Source: Legionellaceae bacterium (lineage in GTDB: Bacteria > Pseudomonadota > Gammaproteobacteria > Legionellales > Legionellaceae). Taken from it: DNA of 64,000 nt. Shown here in pieces: positions 52,886 through 62,483 of the stretch. Location: assembly GCA_020831865.1 (NCBI GenBank), contig JAFIFT010000028.1, forward strand, positions 1 through 64,000, in the 5' to 3' direction. The translations under genes were made by a program, and so were the position numbers. Positions within the stretch are counted from its first letter, which is position 1. Each line of letters begins with the position of its first letter. Under the pieces are notes generated by a model that had not been told where the DNA came from, ran no database searches, and saw only the letters and a program-made list of their open reading frames with translations.

Positions 52886-54847
52886 ATGCCCCATACCAAA
52901 CAAAGCGCTGTTACCTCCTCGGTTAATAAGCGAGTACTTTTTAGTACCCTTATCCTGATATCGACACTGATGCTTGCCATTGCCTTGTTTCCAGAACAGA
53001 GCAGGCAGGTATTTCTCCAATTGCAAGATGATATTATCCAACAATTTGGCTGGCTGTATATGTTGTCCGTGGCAGCATTTATCTGTTTTTGTTTGTTCTT
53101 TGCGATCAGTCCCTGCGGATTGATAAAACTGGGTAGTGATAACAGTGAACCTGATTATAGTTATTTATCCTGGTTTGCAATGCTTTTTAGTGCGGGTATG
53201 GGAATCGGTCTACTCTTTTTTAGTGTTGCAGAACCCTTGATTCATTATATTCACCCGCCGTTGGGTGAGCCTGCTACAATCCAGGCTGCACAACAGGCGA
53301 TGATCATTACTTTTTTCCACTGGGGAATACATGCTTGGGCGATATATGCATTGCTGGGCCTGGCTCTGGCCTATTTTGGCTTTCGTCACCATTTACCCTT
53401 GACCATTCGCTCTACCTTGTATCCGCTACTGGGCAAATGGACTCATGGCATTTGCGGCGATATCATCGATGTGCTGGCGGTGATTGCCACGATGATAGGG
53501 CTTGCCACTTCTTTAGGGCTTGGCGTCATGCAAATCAACGAAGGCTTGCGATATGTTTTTGGTTTTCCCGATAGTGAGACCATGCAAATATTGATTATTA
53601 TTGTGGTTACCGGAGTTGCCTCTTTTTCCGTTTTTTTGGGTCTGAATGCGGGGATAAGACGCCTGAGTCTATTGAATATTCTTTTGGCTTTGAGCTTGCT
53701 GATTTTTGTATTTTTTGCGGGACCAACCTTAAAATTACCCCAATTATTAGTGCAAAATATTGGCAACTATCTTTCCAATTTGGTGCATGCTACCTTCAAT
53801 CTCTATGCTTACCAGCAAAACAATGACTGGCTGGCGTCATGGACTTTGTTTTACTGGGGCTGGTGGATATCCTGGTCGCCCTTTGTTGGCATGTTTATCG
53901 CTCGTATTTCGCGCGGACGGACAATTCGGGATTTTATTCTGGGTGTTTTATTCATTCCGGTAGGCTTTACCTTTATCTGGATGACGGTTTTTGGTAATAC
54001 GGCTTTGTTCTATGAGCAACTCACACCGGGTTTATTATCTGCTTCGGTCACTCAGCAATTGGAAATAGCTGCTTTTAAGCTCTATGAACAGCTGCCCCTG
54101 ACCATGATTGCCTCAACATTAACGATCATCGTCAGTACCGTATTTTTTATTACCTCTTTAGACTCAGGGGCATTAGTCATCGACATTATTATCTCAGACG
54201 GAAAAATAAAGGCTCACTGGTATCGCCGAGTTGTCTGGACGGTGATGATCGCCTTGATCGCTATCTTTTTGTTGTTTGCCGGTGGACTGGTTGCCTTGCA
54301 AACGGCCGCCATGACCAGCGCATTGCCCTTTGTGTTCGTCATCCTTGCCATTGGCTACAGCTTGTTGAAAAGTCTACGGGCAGAAATGAAAGGGAAGACA
54401 TGCCAGGATACGCCGCTTGTCTGTAGCACCAATGACCATCCAGCCCGCTCCTGGCCCTCCATATTAAAGTCGTTGTTTAGCTATCCCAACAAAACACAGG
54501 CCAAGCGCTTTCTTACTGAGACGGTACGGCCTGCATTGGAAAAAGCCGGCCGTGAGTTTGAAAAAAAAGGTCTCAGGGCAAACCTGTCAAGCAAGCCAAT
54601 GCAATTGACCCTTGACGTTGTTCATCAGGATATTGAAAATTTCACCTATACTATTCGTTTAAAATCAAGATTAACACCAAGTTTCATTGTGAACGCTGCC
54701 AGTGGGAAGAAACGAGGCTCATCTACCTATTATCAGGTACAAGTATTGGTTCCAGAAGGGGTGCAACAGTATAATGCGTATGGGTATACCGAAGGGGAAT
54801 TGCTTCAGGATATATTTTATCAGTATGAAAAATATATTATTTTTTAG
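52886..54847 (+). CDS. BCCT-family betaine/choline/carnitine transporter
   Basis: 653-aa transporter with 12 helices. Diagnostic blocks are FSAGMGIGLLFFSVAEPL (about 99-116) and WTLFYWGWWISWSPFVGMFIARISRGRTIR-type sequence, quoted here as GWWISWSPFVGMFIARISRG. The Trp-rich helix 8 forms the trimethylammonium box. A long cytoplasmic C-terminal domain (about 500-653) resembles BetT, where it senses osmotic state. It probably imports choline or glycine betaine. No betA/betB genes are beside it. Ribosome site weak. Confidence 0.9.
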   Translation: MPHTKQSAVTSSVNKRVLFSTLILISTLMLAIALFPEQSRQVFLQLQDDIIQQFGWLYMLSVAAFICFCLFFAISPCGLIKLGSDNSEPDYSYLSWFAMLFSAGMGIGLLFFSVAEPLIHYIHPPLGEPATIQAAQQAMIITFFHWGIHAWAIYALLGLALAYFGFRHHLPLTIRSTLYPLLGKWTHGICGDIIDVLAVIATMIGLATSLGLGVMQINEGLRYVFGFPDSETMQILIIIVVTGVASFSVFLGLNAGIRRLSLLNILLALSLLIFVFFAGPTLKLPQLLVQNIGNYLSNLVHATFNLYAYQQNNDWLASWTLFYWGWWISWSPFVGMFIARISRGRTIRDFILGVLFIPVGFTFIWMTVFGNTALFYEQLTPGLLSASVTQQLEIAAFKLYEQLPLTMIASTLTIIVSTVFFITSLDSGALVIDIIISDGKIKAHWYRRVVWTVMIALIAIFLLFAGGLVALQTAAMTSALPFVFVILAIGYSLLKSLRAEMKGKTCQDTPLVCSTNDHPARSWPSILKSLFSYPNKTQAKRFLTETVRPALEKAGREFEKKGLRANLSSKPMQLTLDVVHQDIENFTYTIRLKSRLTPSFIVNAASGKKRGSSTYYQVQVLVPEGVQQYNAYGYTEGELLQDIFYQYEKYIIF

Positions 54848-54901
54848 GAGTTAGTGCATCAGTTTAAATTAAGGCTGAGCAGATCATTCAGGGATAGAGG
54901 A

Positions 54902-57229
54902 ATGAACCGTATTGTAATGCTGATCTCAACATATGTCTTTTTCTTTGCCCTGACTTCAGGGCTCGCCCGGGCCTTACCGGTAACGGATGAAGCGCCCGCT
55001 TTCAATACCGAAAGCGCGAACAAAATCCTGCAACGGATTAACCACAAGGCTGCAGCGTCATCGATATCCAGCGAACAGCTATCAACTTTTGTCAATCGCC
55101 TCCAGTATTTATCAGACCAGGCACAAAGCTGTATCAATCGTACTACCTCACAAATCGCAACCATTGACGGTCAAATCAAAGCTATTCTGGGGGATGTACA
55201 GGAAGATGCCTCCCGAGCTGATGCTAACTTTCTAAGAACAAACAAGCAGAAATTGATTGACGAACAGGCACAATGTCAATTGTTTTTATTTGAAGCTGAA
55301 CAGGCAATTAGTAACTATAAAAAGCAAATTGTAGCTATCCACCAAAAAACCACCTTCACACGCGGCTTGTTTCCCGTGGGACGTATCCAACAAGTTGTTG
55401 CTGAATTACAGGCTTTGGAGCCACCTAACCTCAAAAGCACAGGAGTGGCAATATCAGGCTTTACAGTAGCTTTCTATATGGCTTTGCTGTGGCTATTATC
55501 CTGGGCAGTATTATTTTTTATGCAAATTGAGCTAAAAAAATATCTTGGTAAAAAGCTGACGGGCTGGCGAGAGCTGCTATGCATGTTTTTATTGCTCGGC
55601 TTATTGATTTTATCCGGTAGCCGCTTTCAACCCTTTGTGGAAACAGCGGATGCTTCACTGTATTACCACAGCCTTGGCGAATTATTATTTATAGTCGCCA
55701 TGCTGCTGTTTATACAGATAGGCTTAGCCTTAAGGAGTATTCGCCGAGGTTTAAGCTGGTATGGCTTTGATATCAAATTTTTCAAGACGATTTTGCTGGT
55801 TGTCATTCTCATTTATGGTATTCGCATTCTAGGTCGAAATTTGTTGCTTTTATATGGTTCTGATCAAGAATTGCGCTGGTTTTATGGTAGTATCATCATG
55901 TATTTGTCGCTAATGGCGACGGTGTATTTTTCATATCAGTTCTATCGCAAGCATCGAAGGATGTTCGCAAGTGTTCAACGCGCCAAATCACTTTTCCGCT
56001 TGATCTGCTTTGTCGCGGTAGCCGTCGTGATTTTAGACACCATCGGATTTTATGTGTTAGCCATGCGAATGTCGTTGATATTTTTTCTGTCGCTGCTCAT
56101 TTTGGCATTGGGATTGGTGCTCTTTCGTGGCCTCTCGCAGGCATACCGCTATGTTAATGAAGATCCTCTTGCCCGCAAGGTGATGAAACGCTATTTCAAT
56201 TATCAAAACGATCCGCCTTATTTAGATTTGGCGTTTCTTAACCTACTCATTCAAATAAGCTTTTTCTTAATGCTAATCGGATTATTTTCCTATTTAAGCG
56301 GAGATGCAAGCTATCTTCTTGACCATTTTATGTATTCGTTTTTTCATGGATTTAACTTCGCCGGAAATCAACTCGTGCCGATCAACTGGCTGACAGGCGC
56401 CTTCTTGTTTTCTATCATTATGTTTGCCACGCGCTACATCGCCAGTCGCTTCAATCAAAGAGTACAGTTGAATGACGAAGAAGAGGAAATCCAAGTAGCA
56501 CTGGCATCAATTTTATTATACGCCGGCTGTGCGATAGGTATTGTGTTGGGCCTTATGATAGCCGGGTTTAGTTTTACCAGCCTGGCCATCGTTGCCGGGG
56601 CGCTTTCGGTCGGAATTGGTTTGGGACTACAGTCAATCGTCAATGATTTTGTCTCGGGTTTAATCTTATTGGTGGAAAAACCGTTCAAAACAGGAGATCG
56701 CATTGCGGTTGACAGTATCGAGGGTTTCGTCAAAAAAATTCGTATCCGCACCACGCATCTTGTGACTCCCTCTAAAGAAGACATCATTATTCCCAACTCA
56801 GGCTTAATTTCTGAACGAGTAACAAACTATATGTTTTTGAATAAGTCCGTTCGAATCAAGTGCAGTATCGGGGTTGCCTATGGTAGTAATATTGAGTTGG
56901 TGCAAAGTATCTTGTTGGATATTGCACGGCAACATACCGATGTCATCAATACGAAGAGTAATCAACCGTCCGTGTTTTTACGTGAATTTAGCGATAATGC
57001 CTTATTATTTGAGCTTTGGTGTATGATTCGCGATGTTAATAAAAAATATCAGGTCCTGCATGAAATTAATATCGCTATCGAGAAAGCATTTCGAGAACAT
57101 CACATTAATATTCCGTTTCCACAAAGAGAGGTACATATTCAACTCGATGATATCAAAGGGCTGGATGACAATGGAAACGCTAAGGACACTAAAGACATTA
57201 AAGACACTAAAGACACTAAGGGCAAATAA
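54902..57229 (+). CDS. Large MscS-family mechanosensitive channel
   Basis: 775 aa. The signal peptide (about 1-26, ISTYVFFFALTSGLARA) leads to a periplasmic coiled-coil region, then about nine or ten transmembrane helices. The pore-lining helix and MscS domain near 560-660 hold AGALSVGIGLGLQSIVNDFVSG, VEKPFKTGDRIAVDSIEG and IIPNSGLISERVTNY. The build is that of the MscK/MscM class. ATG 54902 is chosen because it starts a good signal peptide; a GTG at 54854 is poorly spaced from its GGAG. It ends in a Lys-Asp-Thr repeat. It opens under hypo-osmotic stress, complementing the BCCT importer 54 bp upstream. Confidence 0.88.
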   Translation: MNRIVMLISTYVFFFALTSGLARALPVTDEAPAFNTESANKILQRINHKAAASSISSEQLSTFVNRLQYLSDQAQSCINRTTSQIATIDGQIKAILGDVQEDASRADANFLRTNKQKLIDEQAQCQLFLFEAEQAISNYKKQIVAIHQKTTFTRGLFPVGRIQQVVAELQALEPPNLKSTGVAISGFTVAFYMALLWLLSWAVLFFMQIELKKYLGKKLTGWRELLCMFLLLGLLILSGSRFQPFVETADASLYYHSLGELLFIVAMLLFIQIGLALRSIRRGLSWYGFDIKFFKTILLVVILIYGIRILGRNLLLLYGSDQELRWFYGSIIMYLSLMATVYFSYQFYRKHRRMFASVQRAKSLFRLICFVAVAVVILDTIGFYVLAMRMSLIFFLSLLILALGLVLFRGLSQAYRYVNEDPLARKVMKRYFNYQNDPPYLDLAFLNLLIQISFFLMLIGLFSYLSGDASYLLDHFMYSFFHGFNFAGNQLVPINWLTGAFLFSIIMFATRYIASRFNQRVQLNDEEEEIQVALASILLYAGCAIGIVLGLMIAGFSFTSLAIVAGALSVGIGLGLQSIVNDFVSGLILLVEKPFKTGDRIAVDSIEGFVKKIRIRTTHLVTPSKEDIIIPNSGLISERVTNYMFLNKSVRIKCSIGVAYGSNIELVQSILLDIARQHTDVINTKSNQPSVFLREFSDNALLFELWCMIRDVNKKYQVLHEINIAIEKAFREHHINIPFPQREVHIQLDDIKGLDDNGNAKDTKDIKDTKDTKGK
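57182..57217 (+). repeat. 9-bp tandem repeat encoding Lys-Asp-Thr/Ile
   Basis: Four tandem 9-bp units of the type AAAGACACT at the 3' end of the channel gene encode KDTKDIKDTKDT. Units differ by one base. It may vary in copy number by slippage, changing only the charged C-terminal tail. Confidence 0.85.
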
Positions 57230-57328
57230 GCGCTTCCGCTTGTCAGTGCTGGAGGAGGGGAGCGCTGAGTGAAGCAAAAATACCGCTCCTTTGGAGAGAA
57301 ACGTACTATTTGTAATGAGTATGATTTT

Positions 57329-57357
57329 TTGTGAAAATAGACCCCATTCCATTATAT
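57329..57357 (+). promoter_or_regulatory. Candidate sigma-70 promoter of queF
   Basis: TTGTGA (57329-57334), 17-bp spacer, TTATAT (57352-57357), 25 bp before the queF ATG. The leader is too short for a preQ1 riboswitch. Confidence 0.4.
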
Positions 57358-57381
57358 GTCTGTACTTGGGGATGCCACAAG

Positions 57382-58227
57382 ATGAATGACAACACGGAGC
57401 ATTGTAAAGAAGCACAGGATTCACCGCTTGGAAAAAAGACAAGCTACATTTCCGAGTATGCCCCACAATTATTATTTCCCATTCCGAGGAAAGGAAAACG
57501 GGCGGAAATTCATGTGCCTGATCCGCTGCCTTTTCACGGTTTTGATACCTGGAATGCTTATGAAGTCTCCTGGCTAAATCTTAAAGGGAAACCGCAAAAT
57601 GCTATTGTTCGCGTTGATATCGATTGCCAGTCCGTCAATTTGATTGAGTCAAAATCATTTAAGCTGTATCTCAATTCGTTTAACAATACCCGCCTTGAGT
57701 CGTCGAAAGAGTTACAACAGCGTTTGTTCACCGATATTCAGAACGCGGTAAATGGGGAGGTTTTCATAAGTGTGTACGAACTGGATGAGCTCTTGAGTCA
57801 ACGTATTGAGACATTTGAGGGAACCTGTATTGACGCACTGGATATAGAAATCGATTCCTTCCATGTGGCCCCCGAGCTACTCTGCAGTAATCACCAGAAA
57901 CCGGTTACAGAAACCCTGTATTCACATTTGTTAAAATCCAATTGTCTGGTCACTGGTCAACCCGACTGGGGTTCTGTCCAAATTTCCTATTCGGGAGGTC
58001 AAATAGATCAAAGCGCCTTATTACAATATATCGTGTCCTTTCGTAACCATAATGAATTTCATGAACAATGTGTAGAACGCATCTATATGGATATTCAAAA
58101 CGCTTGTAAACCATCGGAGTTAACCGTGACGGCGAGATATACACGGCGAGGCGGGCTGGATATTAATCCCAGTCGAAGCTCAAGCCCCATAGTCCGTGCT
58201 CAAAACATCAGAATGGCAAGACAGTAA
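57382..58227 (+). CDS. queF: NADPH-dependent 7-cyano-7-deazaguanine reductase
   Basis: 281-aa long-form (YqcD-type) QueF, E. coli 282 aa, reducing preQ0 to preQ1 for queuosine tRNA modification. The QueF motif ESKSFKLYLNSFNNTR (about 93-108) lies in the first tunnel-fold half. The thioimide-forming Cys188 is in KSNCLVTGQPDWG, and SFRNHNEFHEQCVERIYMDI lies in the second half. ATG 57382 gives the family N-terminus; a GTG at 57331 would add 17 residues. Confidence 0.94.
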   Translation: MNDNTEHCKEAQDSPLGKKTSYISEYAPQLLFPIPRKGKRAEIHVPDPLPFHGFDTWNAYEVSWLNLKGKPQNAIVRVDIDCQSVNLIESKSFKLYLNSFNNTRLESSKELQQRLFTDIQNAVNGEVFISVYELDELLSQRIETFEGTCIDALDIEIDSFHVAPELLCSNHQKPVTETLYSHLLKSNCLVTGQPDWGSVQISYSGGQIDQSALLQYIVSFRNHNEFHEQCVERIYMDIQNACKPSELTVTARYTRRGGLDINPSRSSSPIVRAQNIRMARQ

Positions 58228-58286
58228 GTGGCAGAGAAACGAAGCTATGAGGTGATTTTCAAGTATGGAGTGCGTATCGAGAGGAA

Positions 58287-58334
58287 CCAATCCTCTAAGT
58301 CTGATTATCACAATAATCAGACCTAAGGGGTTGG
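58287..58334. other. Long imperfect hairpin between queF and gloA
   Basis: A perfect 10-bp core, GTCTGATTAT (58299-58308) and ATAATCAGAC (58313-58322) with a CACA loop, is extended outward by a further 8-10 mostly paired positions. It lies between convergent queF and gloA and is likely a bidirectional transcript end, although no T-run follows on either strand. Confidence 0.6.
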
Positions 58335-58421
58335 GAACCCAGTACGCTTGTCATTCTCTTCCTCTCCTCGCCATTGTGCTTAGGCGGTGTCTGAGCGCAT
58401 GGCTGGGGTAACAAACCCCCT

Positions 58422-58862
58422 TCACCAGCGTCCCACATTAGGTGCAGATGCCCAGGGCTCTTGTTCGGGGAGTGCGTCACCTTTTTGTAAGAGTTCAACG
58501 GAAATATGATCAGGCGAACGAATAAAAGCCATATAACCATCTCGCGGTGGTCGATTAATGACAACACCGGCGTCCTTTAAGCGTTGACAGATTTCATAAA
58601 TATTATCCACTCGATAGGCTAAGTGGCCAAAATGACGTCCTTCGGAATAGGTCTCGGGATCCCAATTATAGGTTAACTCCAGCACAGGCCCCTGTGACTG
58701 TTCAACTTGGTCGCGATCATCGGGGGCAGCTAAAAAGACTAAGGTATAGCGCCCCTGCTCGTTTTCCATTCGCTTGATTTCAATCAAACCCAGTTTATGA
58801 CAATAAAAATCCAGTGATTGTGCCAAATCAGACACTCTGACCATCGTATGTAGGTATTGCAT
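58422..58862 (-). CDS. gloA: Lactoylglutathione lyase (glyoxalase I)
   Basis: 146-aa vicinal-oxygen-chelate protein detoxifying methylglyoxal through hemithioacetal isomerisation. The four metal ligands of GloA are in place: His5 (YLHTMVRV), Glu62 (PVLELTYN), His80 (FGHLAYRV) and Glu123 (ISVELLQ). ATG 58862 has AAGGAGAT 8-9 nt upstream and gives the family N-terminus, whereas a longer in-frame start does not. Divergent from rlmJ. Confidence 0.88.
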   Translation of the reverse strand: MQYLHTMVRVSDLAQSLDFYCHKLGLIEIKRMENEQGRYTLVFLAAPDDRDQVEQSQGPVLELTYNWDPETYSEGRHFGHLAYRVDNIYEICQRLKDAGVVINRPPRDGYMAFIRSPDHISVELLQKGDALPEQEPWASAPNVGRW

Positions 58863-59013
58863 CGGTTTTATCTCCTTAAGGTTAGATACGGCGATATTCT
58901 TGTGGAACGAAACCGCTATCACAGTATAGTAAAATTACTATCAGCGGGTAGCCTTTTCTTTCCTTTACCTCTGATGGCGAAACAGGCATAATTTCCTTTT
59001 TTTCTGGGCTTTT

Positions 59014-59847
59014 ATGCTGAGCTACCAACATGCCTATCATGCCGGCAATTTCGCTGATGTGATTAAACATCTGAGTTTATGTTTGATTTGTGATTATTTA
59101 ACGCAAAAAGACAAACCTTTGTTTTATCTGGAAACGCACGCTGGGCGGGGGCTTTATGACCTGAACGATGCTATGGCACAAAAAACGGGGGAGTATAAAG
59201 AAGGCGTCGCCCTGCTCTGGCGTGAGCGACAGAATTTACCCGCTGTTTTTTCATCCTGGATAAACGCTATCGCACCATATAATCAGAAGCATTTGCGCTA
59301 TTATCCTGGTTCGCCAGTATTTGCGGCGCAGCTTTTACGCCCTATCGACAGACTCTACTGTTGTGAGTTACATCCACAGGAATTTGCCGCTTTGCAGCAG
59401 GTAGCGCTCCAGAACCGGCGCATGCATATTCATCAGACGGATGGCATTGCCAGTATGCAGGCCCTGCTACCGCCCAAAGAAAAGCGTGGCTTGATTTTTA
59501 TTGATCCCTCTTATGAAATCAAGGAGGAATACAAAACCATCCCCCAAGCGATTGATAACGCTTTTCAACGCTTCAGTACCGGTGTATTCTGTCTGTGGTA
59601 TCCTTGTGTGAATCCTTGGCTGACCGAGCAATTGAATACGAAAATGCGCAAAATAGCCTGCAAAAATAGCGTGCATGTTCACTTTAACTTAAATCAACCA
59701 AATCAGCCTGGTATGACCGCTACTGGCTTATGGATTTTGAATCCACCCTATGTTTTAGCCAAACAGCTGGAGCAGGCCTTGTCGATCATCTGTCCCTATT
59801 TTAATGCGGGGAAAGCGTCATTTAAAATCCACACACAAGCTATCTGA
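59014..59847 (+). CDS. rlmJ: 23S rRNA (adenine-2030-N6)-methyltransferase
   Basis: 277 aa (E. coli 280). The N-terminus LSYQHAYHAGNFADVIKH is nearly family-invariant. ETHAGRGLYDL forms the SAM-binding loop, and the catalytic N6-adenine MTase motif reads DPSYE in place of the commoner DPPYE. YPGSPVFAAQLLRP and the C-terminal GLWILNPPYVL match as well. It is a housekeeping rRNA modifier. The ribosome site is weak. Confidence 0.93.
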   Translation: MLSYQHAYHAGNFADVIKHLSLCLICDYLTQKDKPLFYLETHAGRGLYDLNDAMAQKTGEYKEGVALLWRERQNLPAVFSSWINAIAPYNQKHLRYYPGSPVFAAQLLRPIDRLYCCELHPQEFAALQQVALQNRRMHIHQTDGIASMQALLPPKEKRGLIFIDPSYEIKEEYKTIPQAIDNAFQRFSTGVFCLWYPCVNPWLTEQLNTKMRKIACKNSVHVHFNLNQPNQPGMTATGLWILNPPYVLAKQLEQALSIICPYFNAGKASFKIHTQAI

Positions 59848-59882
59848 ATATAAACGATCGATACCACAAGGGAGAGTTTTTT

Positions 59883-60908
59883 ATGAAACGCGGGTTATTT
59901 TTGTTGCTCTTTACATTCTCTCAGGTCGCACTATCCTGTAGCGCGTTTATTCTGCAACGGAACGATTTTAACCTGCACGCGGTCAATATGGACTGGCCCT
60001 ACCGGGAGGGCGTAGTGGTGCTGCATCCGCGCAATCAATTGCGCAGCGCCCATCTTGATCGCGATAATTTTCATCCGCTCATCTGGAAAAGTACTTATGG
60101 CAGCTTGATTTTGCATGGAGGAAAACATGGCACGCGAGGCCCGGCAGCAGATGGTATGAATGAAAAAGGTCTGGTGGCTTCCGCACTGGTATTGCAAAAT
60201 AGCGACTATGATACGCAGCGTATTGAGCGCCCTGCCCTCAATAGCGGCTTGTGGGTGCAATATGTCCTGGATAAGTTTAGTAATGTTCAGGAAGTACTTG
60301 ATGATAGTGAACATATCCGAATCATGGCAGACGTTTATCGCTCTATCCCTTTGAAACTGCACTTGTTGGTGAGCGATACCCATGGCGATAGTGCCATATT
60401 GGAGTATCTCGATGGTAGCCTGATTATTTCCCGGCCAGACATGAGTGAAGATAAACTGTTAAGCAATCATGGCTATGCGTGGTCACGCGAGCAGCGAGCA
60501 AATTACAAAGCATTTGGTGGTGAGAAAGAGACACCCGGGATGTCGGATAGCCTGTCTCGCTTTATTCGTGCGTCCATCTGGCTAAAAAAATTACCTGCTT
60601 TTATTTCAAAAGAAGATAGCCTGGCCTATAGCTTTGCTCTATTGGCACATGTAGCACAAAGCCCCGCTGATAAAGCACCAAGCCAGGTCAGCCTGGTATT
60701 TGATAGTAAAAATCTACGTATCTATTGGCGCAGTATTAATGAAGCGGCTATTCGTTATTTTGATTTGAACGAATGGAATTTTACTCAGCCTTTTCGTGAG
60801 ACAGCGGTTTCCGCTTATACGCACCATGCCGGCAATATGATCTCTTATTTTTCAAAAGGATACATATCAGATCCTCCACTAACCCCCAACGTTTTTAATG
60901 TTCAATGA
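59883..60908 (+). CDS. Exported choloylglycine-hydrolase-family Ntn amidase
   Basis: 341 aa. The signal peptide GLFLLLFTFSQVALS ends exactly before Cys19, which would become the N-terminal nucleophile of the linear amide C-N hydrolase (bile-salt hydrolase/penicillin V acylase) fold once the leader is removed. HAVNMDWPYREG, GPAADGMNEKGLVASALVL and LHLLVSDTHGDSAILEYLDG carry the family's Arg/Asp/Asn-type positions. Expected in the periplasm or outside. Possible substrates are bile salts, acyl-homoserine lactones or N-acyl amides; the sequence cannot tell. Confidence 0.82.
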   Translation: MKRGLFLLLFTFSQVALSCSAFILQRNDFNLHAVNMDWPYREGVVVLHPRNQLRSAHLDRDNFHPLIWKSTYGSLILHGGKHGTRGPAADGMNEKGLVASALVLQNSDYDTQRIERPALNSGLWVQYVLDKFSNVQEVLDDSEHIRIMADVYRSIPLKLHLLVSDTHGDSAILEYLDGSLIISRPDMSEDKLLSNHGYAWSREQRANYKAFGGEKETPGMSDSLSRFIRASIWLKKLPAFISKEDSLAYSFALLAHVAQSPADKAPSQVSLVFDSKNLRIYWRSINEAAIRYFDLNEWNFTQPFRETAVSAYTHHAGNMISYFSKGYISDPPLTPNVFNVQ

Positions 60909-60963
60909 AATATTCTGCGTTAATCGACTGCCTATTCAAAACCAGCATAATTTAATCATTATG

Positions 60964-60972
60964 TGTTATAAT
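60964..60972 (+). promoter_or_regulatory. Extended -10 promoter of the split unknown gene
   Basis: TG at 60964-60965, one base, then a perfect TATAAT at 60967-60972 forms an ideal extended -10 element, 35 bp before the ATG at 61007. The surrounding DNA is A/T-rich; no -35 is evident. Confidence 0.65.
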
Positions 60973-61006
60973 TAACTTCAAATAAAATCTTAAAGAAATC
61001 CAAAGC

Positions 61007-61444
61007 ATGCCTACCATTCCATTTGCTGAGCCAGTATCCCCTCGCTACATCCATATTAACCCTGCAACCAATAAAATTCATCTAATGGTTCCGGCTGTGG
61101 GTGGCCAAGAAATCAGCACGGATAATACGTGTAAGGCAACAGTGGCTTTGAGGGAATTTTTTGAAAGTGACGCGCTGCGAGAATTAACAGCTTATAAAAA
61201 AGCATTAGCCTTTGATATAGAATTACTTGAGGCCGGTCATGCACAACGAGTGGCGAAAGAAGAACGGTTGACTCAAATTGAAGCTTACATTGAAGCGGTT
61301 TCAGCTATGCGCTGGAGCTTTGGTGACGCGATGACGGCTTTTCTTGGAAGGCCATCGAATTTATACAGCATTCAGTTACGCCCGCGTGCTCAGGACAGCC
61401 AATCACGCGTCGTGAATCCTGTATTTAATGAACCGAGCAAATAA
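61007..61444 (+). pseudogene. Unknown protein, 5' part of a probably frameshifted gene
   Basis: 145-aa reading frame starting MPTIPFAEPVSPRYIHINP, with no recognised family and no signal peptide. Residues about 45-105 are helical (LRELTAYKKALAFDIELLEA). It stops at TAA 61442-61444, just where the next frame becomes protein-like. Removing one A from the GCAAATAAT stretch (61437-61445) would fuse the frames to read NEPSNNPAGIPLSPLYN. Either a single ~490-aa gene has been broken, or two genes overlap by 17 nt. Confidence 0.55.
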
Positions 61445-62483
61445 TCCGGCAGGAATCCCGCTCTCACCCTTGTATAATGCCATGCATAGCACGTTTCCTA
61501 CGACCGTGGTGGCAGCAACTGACCCACGTGCCCGGCTTACAACAGCAGTATTAAGTGCAATACCCGCATCGGCGAGTTTTTCCGCTATCCAAGCTGCGCT
61601 GGGCGAGCAAAGCTTGGCGCTCTTTGGAGAAGCCATTGACTTTACCCGGTGTACGGATGGAACGCCCGCAACGAAAGAGGTGATTGATGCGATTATGAGT
61701 TTTGAAGGGGAAACAACGCGAGAAGAGTATGTTGATGCTTTATTAGGTGCTTGTGCCCTTAATGTATGGGAAACGATACCCACACATCCTTTTTACAATT
61801 TACCAAGTATCTCAGCCGAGTTACCCGAAGCGCGCCGAGAAACACTTATCGCAGAACGAACTGAACGATTATCGATGCTGACCCAATTTTTTCTAGCGAA
61901 CCTGAACGTGTATTGTAAAGCCAAAGGGGTAAGCGCTAAAAATTTTGGTGTTATTTTAGATGCATCGAGTGACTTAAGTAATGCATTGGTTGGTGTGGTA
62001 TCCACGGCCTTAACGAGCGGCGAAGACGTAGAAAGAGCCTTTTGCAATTTTTGTAATGTGAATGCCGATACATTTGACTTATCACGTGCACTCAATGCAG
62101 AGGACTTAACCGCTATTCGCCAAAGATTTGAACGAACCTATCGTACCGTCACCACGGGTGAAAATCCTCACATGGATGATTTTATGATTTTGGATAAAGG
62201 GGCAACGGGAGAAACGGCTAAATTTGTGACTCATCAAGGCTCTATTTGTGTGAACTTGGCTGACATCATTGACCCGATAACCGCATCCAGCAATCCGGAC
62301 TATTTTGCCAGCATTCGTGCTGATTTTTCAGCACACCCTGCCGAGGTGCCTCACCGAAATGAGTTCGTGGCAGGCGATGTAGAGGTGGACGCAGAGACCT
62401 TGCCTGCACGAATCAATGATGAGCAATTGGAAAAACCACCTACACCTTATTGGTTCTGCCCTCTATTCCGGCTGGCTTCGTGA
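61428..62483 (+). pseudogene. Unknown protein, 3' part of the same gene
   Basis: 351-aa reading frame, no recognised family. Its ATG at 61428 has no ribosome-binding site and lies inside the preceding frame, supporting a frameshift. Predicted mostly helical and soluble; notable stretches are FEGETTREEYVDALLGACAL and LTQFFLANLNVYCKAKGVSA. Its last 75 codons lie in the first unit of a tandem duplication, and the C-terminus YWFCPLFRLAS is encoded opposite an old copy of the neighbour gene's end. If translated alone it would lack the N-terminal part. Confidence 0.55.
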
